Assembly: GCA_950097015.1 (NCBI GenBank)
Contig: CATNEN010000007.1
Location: forward strand, 11,285,001 to 11,349,000
Source: Macrostomum hystrix
Lineage: Eukaryota; Platyhelminthes; Macrostomidae
Length of the DNA: 64,000 bases
Direction: 5' to 3'
Positions within the stretch are counted from its first letter, which is position 1, and each line of letters begins with the position of its first letter. Shown here in pieces: positions 43,203-53,600 of this stretch. The notes below the pieces were generated by a model. That model searched no databases, was not told where the DNA came from, and saw only the letters and a program-made list of their open reading frames with translations. The position numbers and the translations under genes were made by a program.

Positions 43203-44868
43203 GACACTGATGAGTGAGAATCTCAACGTGAGACACTGGTGGGTAGAGTCTCAAGGTGAGACACTGGTGGGTAGAGTCTCAAGGTGAGACACTGGTGGGT
43301 GAGAGTCTCAAGGTGAGACACTGATGAGTGAGAATCTCAACGTGAGACACTCATGAGTGAGAATCTCAACGTGAGACACTGGTGGGTGAGAGTCTCAAGG
43401 TGAGACACTGGTGGGTGAGAGTCTCAAGGTTAGACACTGATGAGTGAGAATCTCAACGTGAGACACTCATGAGTGAGAATCTCAACGTGAGACACTGATG
43501 AGTGAGAATCTCAACGTGAGACACTGGTGGGTGAGAGTCTCAAGGTGAGACACTAATGAGTGAGAATCTCAACGTGAGACACTGATGAGTGAGAATCTCA
43601 ACGTGAGACACTGGTGGGTGAGAGTCTCAAGGTGAGACACTGGTGGGTGAGTTCTCAAGGTGAGACACTGGTGGGTGAGAGTCTCAAGGTGAGACACTGG
43701 TGGGTGAGAGTCTCAAGGTGAGACACTGGTGGGTGAGAGTCTCAAGGTGAGACACTGGTGGGTGAGATTTTTCTAGGTGAGACACTAGTTGGTGAGAGTC
43801 TCAAGGTGAGACACTGGTGGTTTCTAAAGGTGAGACACTGGTGGGTGAGTTCTCAAGGTGAGACACTGGTGGGTGAGTTCTCAGGGTGAGACACTGGTGA
43901 GTGAGAATCTCAACGTGAGACACAGGTGGGTGAGAGTCTCAAGGTGAGACACTGGTGGGTGAGAGTCTCAAGGTGAGACACTGGTGGGTGAGTTCTCAGG
44001 GTGAGACACTGGTGGGTGAGTTCTCAGGGTGAGACACTGGTGGGTGAGTTCTCAGGGTGAGACACTGGTGGGTGAGTTCTCAGGGTGAGACACTGGTGGG
44101 TGAGTTCTCAGGGTGAGACACTGGTGGGTGAGTTCTCAAGGTGAGACACTGGTGGGTGAGTTCTCAGGGTGAGACACTGGTGAGTGAGAATCTCAACGTG
44201 AGACACAGGTGGGTGAGAGTCTCAAGGTGAGACACTGGTGGGTGAGTTCTCAAGGTGAGACACTGGTGAGTGAGAATCTCAACGTGAGACACAGGTGGGT
44301 GAGAGTCTCAAGGTGAGACACTGGTGGGTGAGTTCTCAAGGTGAGACACTGGTGGGTGAGAGTCTCAAGGTGAGACACTGGTGGGTGAGATTTTTCTAGG
44401 TGAGACACTAGTTGGTGAGAGTCTCAAGGTGAGACACTGGTGGTTTCTAAAGGTGAGACACTGGTGGGTGAGAGTCTCAAGGTGAGACACTGGTGGGTGA
44501 GTTCTCAGGGTGAGACACTGGTGAGTGAGAATCTCAACGTGAGACACAGGTGGGTGAGAGTCTCAAGGTGAGACACTGGTGGGTGAGAGTCTCAAGGTGA
44601 GACACTGGTGGGTGAGTTCTCAGGGTGAGACACTGGTGGGTGAGTTCTCAGGGTGAGACACTGGTGGGTGAGTTCTCAGGGTGAGACACTGGTGGGTGAG
44701 TTCTCAGGGTGAGACACTGGTGGGTGAGTTCTCAGGGTGAGACACTGGTGGGTGAGTTCTCAGGGTGAGACACTGGTGGGTGAGTTCTCAGGGTGAGACA
44801 CTGGTGGGTGAGTTCTCAGGGTGAGACACTGGTGGGTGAGTTCTCAGGGTGAGACACTGGTGGGTGCG
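43203..44868. repeat. 28-29 bp minisatellite with higher-order repeats
   Basis: About 58 copies of gtgagacactggtgggtgag followed by agtctcaag or ttctcaggg. A rare block (gatttttctaggtgagacac, then a shortened ggtggtttctaaag unit) occurs near 43765 and again near 44388, about 620 bp apart, so a large segment was duplicated. Some units have dyad symmetry (gagactct.. tctcac). Confidence 0.95.
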
Positions 44869-45609
44869 TCACCCTGTAATCAAAAGAGCAAATCAGAATG
44901 CTGCCGCACACCAGTTTGTAAGTCATTATTAACACAGTGAATGATTATATTTTCACTATCAAGAAACAAAATTTCGGAGGTTCTCGGAGCATGACAGTAA
45001 ATGTAATTGAAACCCATGCAGGCTAAAAATTATTGATAGATTGATACAGCAAATTATATTTTTGCATAGGGCTGACAGCATCTGGTGCTGTACCACAGAA
45101 GAGCTAAAGATGGGTTAAACATAGCTGACATAAGAAACGTCAGCTCGCTTGGAATGTTCTGTCTCAGGCAGAGAGTACATAAGAGGTTTCATTTGGACAA
45201 AACAAAGTTTCATTAACTGATTCAGCAACCAGAATTGGAATGGACAGAAGGCTCAATATATACACGGAATGTAGTCCAATATTAACCATGCAAAATGTTT
45301 ACTCGGCAAAAAGGTTTCAATAAAAAATAGCAGCAGACGCCTGCGCGAATAAAGCACCTTGCCAAACGATGCTCGCTCAGCCAGTGTTTCACGGCATGCG
45401 CGCTTTGCCTACTGTCAGTAGCATGATAAAGAATAAGCAGGCATTATTTGCTTTCTTCGTTAATAAAAGGGACGCTAAAAGGCGAAAGGTTTGCTGTCGG
45501 ATGGTGCGGAGTCGCGGAATGAGGGCAAAGTCAAAGAAAGCTTGCGAAAAGCAGAAGTTAGCATTAAAAATAGCTTGTGGAAAAGCAGCGAAGCAGATCG
45601 CTGCCCGCA
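44869..45609. other. Ly6 gene 3' flank
   Basis: AT-rich, followed by a frame-open stretch at 45369-45743 that overlaps the antisense of Ly6 exon 3. No separate gene supported. Confidence 0.4.
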
Positions 45610-48600
45610 TCAGAGACTGGACATCAGGAGCCGCAGCAGGCAGCCCACAGCGGTCAGCGCGGCGACGCGGCCGAACGCCGGACCAACGGACTGGCCAGAA
45701 AGCTGAAAGCGAAGACCCGATATGTGTGGAAACTGTTTTATAGATATCAATGCGGTGGCCATTTATAGATAACAACAACAGACCGGGACGGGAAGAGGTC
45801 AACAGACCGGGACGGGAAGAGGTCAACAGACCGGGACGGGAAGAGGTCAACAGACCGGGACGGGAAGAGGTCAACAGACTGGGATGGGAAGAGGCCAACA
45901 GAATGGGATGGGCAAAGGCCAACAGACTGGGATGGGAAGAGGCCAACAGAATGGGATGAACGAAGGCCAACAGACTAGGACGGGAAGAGGCCAACAGACT
46001 GGGATGGGCAAAGGCCAACAGACTGGGATGAACGAAGGCCAACAGACTGGGACGGGAAGAGGCCAACAGACTGGGATGGGCAAAGGCCAACAGACTGGGA
46101 TGGGAAGAGGCCAACAGAATGGGATGAACGAAGGCCAACAGACTGGGATGGGCAAAGGCCAACAGACTGGGATGGGAAGAGGCCAACAGAATGGGATGAA
46201 CGAAGGCCAACAGACTGGGACGGGAAGAGGCCAACAGACTGGGATGGGCAAAGGCCAACAGACTGGGATGGGAAGAGGCCAACAGAATGGGATGAACGAA
46301 GGCCAACAGACTGGGACGGGAAGAGGCCAACAGACTGGGATGGGCAAAGGCCAACAGACCGGGACGGGAAGAGGCCAACAGACTGGGATGGGCAAAGGCC
46401 AACAGACTGGGATGGGCAAAGGCCAACAGACTGGGATGAACGAAGGCCAACAGACTAGGACGGGAAGAGGCCAACAGACTGGGATGGGCAAAGGCCAACA
46501 GACTGGGATGAACGAAGGCCAACAGACTGGGACGGGAAGAGGCCAACAGACTGGGATGGGCAAAGGCCAACAGACTGGGATGGGAAGAGGCCAACAGAAT
46601 GGGATGAACGAAGGCCAACAGACTGGGATGGGCAAAGGCCAACAGACTGGGATGGGAAGAGGCCAACAGAATGGGATGAACGAAGGCCAACAGACTGGGA
46701 CGGGAAGAGGCCAACAGACTGGGATGGGCAAAGGCCAACAGACTGGGATGGGAAGAGGCCAACAGAATGGGATGAACGAAGGCCAACAGACTGGGACGGG
46801 AAGAGGCCAACAGACTGGGATGGGCAAAGGCCAACAGACCGGGACGGGAAGAGGCCAACAGACTGGGATGGGCAAAGGCCAACAGACTGGGACGGGCAAT
46901 GCCTCACAGTGACATAGTAGTTGCAGAGGTCGCCACGGCAGCACTCCACGCAGCTCCAGTCGGTGAACCAGTCATAAGTGCAGGATCTCTGGGTGATGTC
47001 TCGCTGTTTGATGCAGGCGGAGTAGCTCACGCAGCCCTTGCTGATGTAGTGCTTGCGCTCAGCCAGAGGAGTCCAGTAGTTGGTAGGTGTGGTGTAGTGC
47101 ACATGCGAGATGCAGGCGTCCTCATCGGGAGTGCAGGGCACATTTGCCATCACGCACGCATCACCATTGCCTTCGACATTGCGGCACTCATAGCACTTGA
47201 TGGCCTCAGCTGGGAGCAGGACATGCAAATTTTTTGGAAATGTTGGTCAATTGTGAGAGCTGTACTCATTATAGGCTGTTTGTTAGACAATTTACGAATT
47301 AACAATTTCTCCTATGGCTTAACAACTATGGTGTATGATTTAAATAAAATTTAGATGTGAAGTACCAAGGTTCCTGTGCTCAAATCTATAGTGAGACTAC
47401 ATTTGATAATTTTGATGCAGTTGCTGAGAAAAGACAGTGCACAATATTCCTTGAAGGAATAATGAAATTCACTGTCAAATTAATCATTTTTATGTCATAT
47501 GTACAAAACATATGTTCTTATATGTGTGTGTGCCAGGTTGGGTTGAATAGGTTAAACCTGTTCTTGTTGGTTGCATTTGATCAAATAAAAGCAATGCAGA
47601 TTGCCCATCATTAATAATACTTTAAGAAATCTTCAGTACAACTTTTGCCCAAACATAAATTGTATGGCCATTTTTTCAAAACATAGCCTGGCTTTGGTTT
47701 GAATATATATAAACTGAATAGAACAATGTAAATATGCATATAACGTATAGAACTACATTTAATATGGCTAATATATTTAGACGAGAGTAAAAGCTCTCAA
47801 AGCCCCAAAGAAGGCTGAAGAAGAAGAAGAAGAAGAATTAGATTAGAAGAAGAATCTGATTAAAAAGAATTAATTTTCTTTCAAGACTTTTCTACTTCTG
47901 ATAAATAATACGCTCGTAAATGCTAAAAATTACTTAGAAAATATACTACACTTGCATGCATAAGACAATAGCTAAGATAGGTATGTCTTTAAATCAAGTA
48001 TGATCTAAAAATATATATTTGCAAATTTACAGAAGTATATTATTACCTTTTAAATAGCATTAGGATATGTTTTACTAATTTTTTGGGATTTGATATACTT
48101 TGCTACCTTCAGGTATACAAAAAATAATATGCTTAAATATGTTATTTAATAGAATAATTTTACTCTCAATTTGATTAAAAAATAACTACTGTAATAGGGC
48201 TTATGACACTACTTTTCTCTCTCTTGGTAGCGTATCTTTTGGCCTCTTCCATTCTTTTAGCTCCTTCTCTACTATTCACACTCTCCGTATATCTTTAACT
48301 CGGTGGCCCTGAAAAGGGCCGTTTTAACATCACAACTCTTATGTTGTGAACTTCTCCTAGGTAGCGCTTCTGCACTGGCACGAGCGGTTTATCCCTCTAA
48401 GGCACTGGTCTCTTATTCTCCTGTCTCTGCTGGTTGTTTCTCCAGGATCAGAGGGTCACAGCCTCAATCCTCGTCTATCTCCACACTCGAAAGTATCTCC
48501 TTAGTAAATAACACGATAAGTTCTCTTATTCAAAAGGTGTTACTCAGTTATTGCCTTTCCTGGCTCACTGGCGAGGTATCTTTCTGACAGCAAGATTACC

Positions 48601-50169
48601 TCGTATATATATTGTTCTTAAAATTTGTTTTAACACAGTATTTTTCTATAATAAAAAAAATTATAGTATATGGCGTATACAATATATATATAGCACAGAA
48701 AATAAAAATAGTTGAAATATACTATATAGTGCAAAATATTAAACTGCTACACTACTAAGTGATAAACATCATTGATTCAACTTTGTCAATCTGAAAGGTT
48801 CTTATATTTTAAATAATCTATACACTGAAGCATTCACAAGGGCCAAAAATTGGGAAGTATTAAAAACAGCCAGGGTAGTCTACTACAAATACAAGAATAC
48901 CCACGCCACAAGGATTGTAATCATGATCATCTAATTATTAAAAACTTAAAGTTTCTATATGACAATATGTCAATCCACTCCATTAATCATGAATATTAAT
49001 TCCTGTTTCTCTGAAAGTTTCAAAAGTGCCTTACAACAAAAAGGTACTATGTCTAAAGTTAAACAACTTTATATGAATATGGTCAATGACAATAGCAATA
49101 GCAAAAAAACTCGAATTTCAATTTCCAAGTTTCCAACTCTAAATTATTGTATTGCTTTTAAAAAACTCAGGATGCACACCCTATATAGAAAAACATATCT
49201 GACAATTTAAAAAAGAAAAAAAACTAATTTTTAAACCTTTAATTTGAAAAATATTAACTATTAGTAAATATTATTTTATTGCTATTTCAGCTAACCATGG
49301 CTGGCCAACTGCAAGCACCTCACAACATTGTAGATCCACAACTTCTGAGGCCTATCATGGAGCTCTGCAACCTGGACAAGAACCATAGGAGCTGGCGGCC
49401 CTCACTGAGTTGACAATACTGCTGCCACTAATCGCCAAGTATGTACTACCTGGGATGTAGGTCATCTTGGACCAATGGGCCGCGTATAATGCTCTATCTG
49501 GCAATGGTTGGGTTCACAAACTCGAAATTTCACAATGTTGAAAGCATCTTTGTGAAGATTCGAGCTTATGAAATTTCGAGCCTATGAAGTTTTGACCTAG
49601 TGAAGGTAGCTGCTATTTTAGTTTTCAAAGTTGTGAAGTTTCGACGTTGTGAAATTTGGAGCTTATGAAGTTTCGACCTTATGAAAAAAAATGCTTTTCG
49701 GTGTTGTGAAATTTCGAGCTTGTGATAGCACCCCCTGCCAACCATGTAACCGTCAACCACTCATTGCACTTTCGGGACACCAATGACCCTACCATCCACA
49801 CCAACAATGTCGAGGGCATTTGGGGCAATCGCAAGGCGAAGTTCTGCGCGATGCATGACGTCTGGACGTCTGATGCCCTGGCGCCAGGCATTCCTTTCAA
49901 AGCAGTTCGGCAACATAATGTACTGGATCGCTCAATATTACCCTGCTGCTTGAGACTCTATTGACTCCAGTAGACTTCCGTTTCATTTTTTGTCACTTAT
50001 GTTTTTCCGTATCGGGTGTGCTGATTTTTTTAGTTAGAAACAGCGATAAAATAATTTAGAGCGGGAAACTTGGAAATCGCCGCATTAACTATAGAAGTTA
50101 GGAAAACTCACCTTGAAAGAAGCCGCAGAAAATAAGCAGTAGTGCCGCGAAACCCTTTAAGACGTGCAT
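45610..50169 (-). CDS. Ly6/uPAR-type three-finger GPI-anchored protein, 3 exons
   Basis: Exons on the minus strand: 50169-50112 (MHVLKGFAALLLIFCGFFQ, a signal peptide), 47209-46908 and 45702-45610; phases agree, 453 nt (150 residues plus stop). The middle exon starts AEAIKCYECRN and ends CVECCRGDLCNYY, the classic Ly6/uPAR start (CYxC) and end (CCxxDLCN), with about ten cysteines expected for the three-finger fold. Exon 3 gives LSGQSVGPAFG then VAALTAVGCLLRLLMSSL, a small-residue site plus hydrophobic tail as in GPI signals. Such proteins sit on the outer leaflet and often modulate receptors or act in septate junctions; the specific role here is unknown. Exon 3 rests on splice consensus (tttcag), phase and the GPI-like tail. 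Confidence 0.87.
45776..46900. repeat. 24-bp minisatellite in Ly6 intron 2
   Basis: About 47 copies of aacagactgggatgggcaaa plus ggcc, with four or five alternating unit types. A block of about 480 bp is duplicated (45960-46440 and 46440-46900). It runs to within about 8 nt of the exon 2 donor. The 24-bp period leaves frames open on both strands. Confidence 0.95.
48305..48320 (-). promoter_or_regulatory. Histone mRNA-type 3' stem-loop
   Basis: The minus strand reads GGCCCTTTTCAGGGCC flanked by AAAAC before and ACC after. A 6-bp stem with a TTTC loop is the signature of replication-dependent histone mRNA 3' ends. I could not recognise a histone reading frame next to it, so it may be the end of a decayed histone copy. 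Confidence 0.55.
49290..49965 (+). mobile_element. Degenerate Merlin (IS1016/ISXO2-like) transposase fragment
   Basis: Translation in one frame gives LLPLIAKYVLPG, a stop at 49458-49460, then VILDQWAAYNALSGNGWVHK. After a 212-bp insertion it continues VTVNHSLHFRD and HTNNVEGIWG. This order (LLPII..LPG, D.W..Y, VNHS..F, HTN.IE..W) is the C-terminal half of the DDE transposase of Merlin/ISXO2 elements. Stop codon and insertion show that it is dead. Confidence 0.75.
49514..49725. mobile_element. 212-bp foldback MITE inside the Merlin relic
   Basis: The left end tcacaaactcgaaatttcac and the reverse complement of the right end, tcacaagctcgaaatttcac, are near identical for about 38 bp. The interior holds degenerate copies of gaaatttcgagcttatgaa. 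It sits between GWVHK and VTVNHS of the transposase. Confidence 0.75.
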
Positions 50170-50675
50170 TTGCTAAGTCGCTCGAAAAAATATACTTGTA
50201 AATTGCTATATGGGAGCGATATTTAATGGAACAAAGCACCAACAGAAGAAATAAGAATTCCGAAGTTAAGCCTTAGCATGCGGCGATGACTTCCGTGATA
50301 ATTTCCAACAAAAGCATACATTTGAATTTGTTCATGGTACCCTATTATAAAAATATAATATGCCAATATGAGAAATAATACATCCTAAAGACAAAAAATC
50401 TAGCTATAAAAATAAAAAATTATGACACTCAATTCAGACTAACTTTCTTCTTTTACCTCGAAATTAAAGGGGTTTAAAATGGAAAATTAAAAAATAAAAG
50501 GTTAAATTGGGAGCTACGTACGTCTAACCTATCATATACGTAAATTATATAGCTGTTTCAGACGATTGCCGACGAGCTGAAGTTTACTTTTACTCTGTAA
50601 ACCTTATTTTTATTGTGACTTAATACTATATGCACAAATTTTAGAGAATATTTTCTAGTGCAAATTTCTTCAAAC
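50170..50675. promoter_or_regulatory. Shared divergent promoter region Ly6 / DEDD
   Basis: 506 bp of AT-rich DNA separate the two start codons. On the minus side TAAATAT-like sequence lies about 50 bp before the Ly6 ATG. On the plus side tatatag near 50548 lies about 125 bp before the DEDD ATG. Both are only TATA-like; start sites are unknown. Confidence 0.5.
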
Positions 50676-53600
50676 ATGGAAATGTTGCGCACTCAATCAG
50701 AGAGTGTCAACTCTGGGCCAGAAATCATGTCAATCGGTGAACTGCATCGCTGTATTCTTGCAAAACTAACAGTGAAGGAAGTCCGTCGAGCAATAAATAA
50801 ATATAGAGATCTTATGCCAAAGGAGTCCGACTGGAACAGAAAGCTTAGCCAGTCAAGCAAAAAACCAGAGCTGGGGTTTCGCTACCTTTTTCGCTGTGGA
50901 CAGATTGACGATGATAACAACAGAACATTACAAAAGATGTTGAAGTACATGGATCGATATGACATCCTGCCTTACTTTCATACCTTGCGTTACCAAGATG
51001 CCTGCCAAACAGCTAGTGATCACTGTGAGTTACATTAAAACATTATCATTGTTCTTTCTTATGCCATTTTGTGAAGGAAGTTCTTATTCCAATGGTCCCA
51101 TGCCGATAATTTCAATTTTATCCACATGGATCCGTGCTGATAATTTTCTGCTTTTCCACATGGCAGCTTATATGAATAGGTCTATTCTCAAGTCCCTACC
51201 TATTCTTCTCTGAGCATAAGGCTTCTGCTTCAGAGTATAGTGTATAGTGTACACTATCAATGCATAGTGTAAAAGAATAGCAATGATGTATAATATGTGT
51301 GACAAGTTTGGTGCTAACTAGAATTCTGCTGGTTGACTCGTATGATTTTCTTTGATAGACTTCTTACTTTGTTGTAAGTCAATACAATTCGTATGAAAAC
51401 ATGTAACAATGACAAAAGCTTTATTAAGTTGTTATTACAATAGTTAAAACAGATGACATTAATGTTGGTTAATGGATGTGTAGGTCGAAATGTAGAACAC
51501 TGTCGTAACACACTGGCAAATTTGTCAATCTATTGGCTCGAGGGTTCAACAAAATGTTCAAACCCAAAAGGGCCTTGTTTCAAAGAATAGATAAAATTGA
51601 AATTAACGGCATGGCATATTTATATAAAGAGTTTTAGACCTATTCAAACAAGCTGCTGTGTGGATAAGCAGAAAATTATTGGCACGGATCCGTGTGGATA
51701 AAATTGAAATTATCGGCACAGGACTGTGGGAATAAGCCCTGCCTTTTGTGTGTGAATGGTTGGGGCATGACTGGTAAAGTAGGATTTTTTATATAGTAGC
51801 TGCATTATGTTTCTTTATATAAGTTATTCATTAAATTATAAATTAAATTGGATGCCCCAAAGACCAGCTCAGGCAACATTTGTCATTAGGTAGCATAAAA
51901 ATATCAAACGTTTTTTCACTTATTAGTATAGCTCAATTTAAAATTACTTAATAAATGTATGCTAGTTGCTAGTCAAATACCAAAAATCCTAGCTGTAAGT
52001 CAGTTAAGAGTGCCATTATGCATTGAAATTATCAAACATACACCTATAATGCCTATACACCTAGGGCAGCAGTTTCATTGTTGTATATAACTAGCATTAA
52101 AACATTATATTGTAAGATAATCTAGATAGACTAGTCTCTGGATCATGCAAATTAAAATGCTGAAAAATTAAAGGTGCTAGAGTGCACACTAAAACTCAAA
52201 CTCAAAAAGGTGAAAAGAAATGGAAAAATATAATAAATATATAGTGGCAAATATATTTTTCTTACGTCAACAAATTTAATAACTTGTTTCTATTAGTCAA
52301 TAGTGCTATGCAATAGTGTTACACATGCACTAAGTGTGCATATCAAGAATTCAATGAGGCAAGTGCATGCCAAATTAGGCAGTCAAGACTAATGTAGGCC
52401 CAAATTTTCAGGCATATACTATATGATCTAGAGGCATTTTTTGGAATTGTTTGTTAAACAGTTTTTCTGAAAAGTTTCATTTCAAATTGATGCAAAAACA
52501 TTAGGAAACAATAACACAATTGGAAACAATGATATAATGAGTGTCAAATGTTGTGACCAAATTCTGTAAGATTGCGTGTCAAAATTCAGCAGGGGTAATT
52601 TATAATAAAGGAGTTTGGATCCACAATAAATGACTGTGCGTCCTGGCATGGTGTTAATAGACTTTAAGAGTGTGTAAGTTAATGGTACAAAATTAGTGTG
52701 TTAGCAGAACTCAGAAGATGTGCTAATACTTCCCTCCAACTAACCAGCTTATCCCATTTGGCCACAGACACTCCCAAGCATGTCAACCATTGTGTTTATA
52801 TCTCCCCCAGCACTGAACATTTGCCACAGACAAGTTCCCCAGAACCCCACAAGTAGCCCTAGTTTGTTAAGTGCAAAAAAGCAACCTTAACAATTGAAAT
52901 TCCAAGTCGTAAAATAAATTTGAAATGAAACTTTTCTGAAAAATGGTTTAACAAATGATTTGAAAATAATGTTGATCTGGACAATGGCCTAGTTCTAATC
53001 TTAACTAAATAAAATTTATAATATTTATTCAGTGAACCATAATTTTTATAAGGGTCCATATAAACACAGCAACAGACTACAAAAGGGTTGCATTTCAATT
53101 GCATTTTGGTACAGCTCTTAGGGTGGGGACTGCTTTTAGGTACTATGTGGTAAAAAAAATTTGCCACATTACACAATTTAAAATAGAAGTATTTTAGGGT
53201 TTTAACAAAGATTGTCAGATTTGATTTAATAACAATTTTTTGGCAAGTTTACAATTAAAACTAATTTTATTGTGTTTGTATAATGTAATCAATGGATAAC
53301 TGTTTTGTCTGCCAAGTTACTATCTATAACTTCTCACCTAATTCCCCACAACAATTTTACCATCATCCCAGCCGCCTGCGAGGATCCAGTCGACAGCTTC
53401 CTGAGCCGCGAGGTTGGCAATGGTGAGAATGTGCTCACGAGCGCAGTCTACCGCATGGAGCGGAAGCGCGCTTCCGGCCACCAGGCTGAGAGCGCCGGCT
53501 GCCTGACAAGGGCCAAGTGCCGTCGTCTCAGCAGCCAGCCGGAGCCACAGCCTCGCGTCTACAGTGTCGCCCCGCCCGGCGCCGGCATCCAGATGACGGC

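Larger units (their letters stand above)
47210..50111. other. Ly6 intron 1, AT-rich
   Basis: This 2.9-kb intron has no minisatellite. It holds a histone-type stem-loop, a Merlin transposase relic and a nested foldback element (separate entries). The rest is AT-rich without recognised genes. Confidence 0.7.
51025..53371. other. DEDD intron 1, AT-rich
   Basis: This 2.35-kb intron has no minisatellite. It holds two long inverted-repeat elements described separately. Confidence 0.75.

Noticed and set aside
45389-46944. Long frames on both strands over the 24-bp array
   Set aside because: The unit is a multiple of three and stop-free; the region is an intron between well-supported Ly6 exons.
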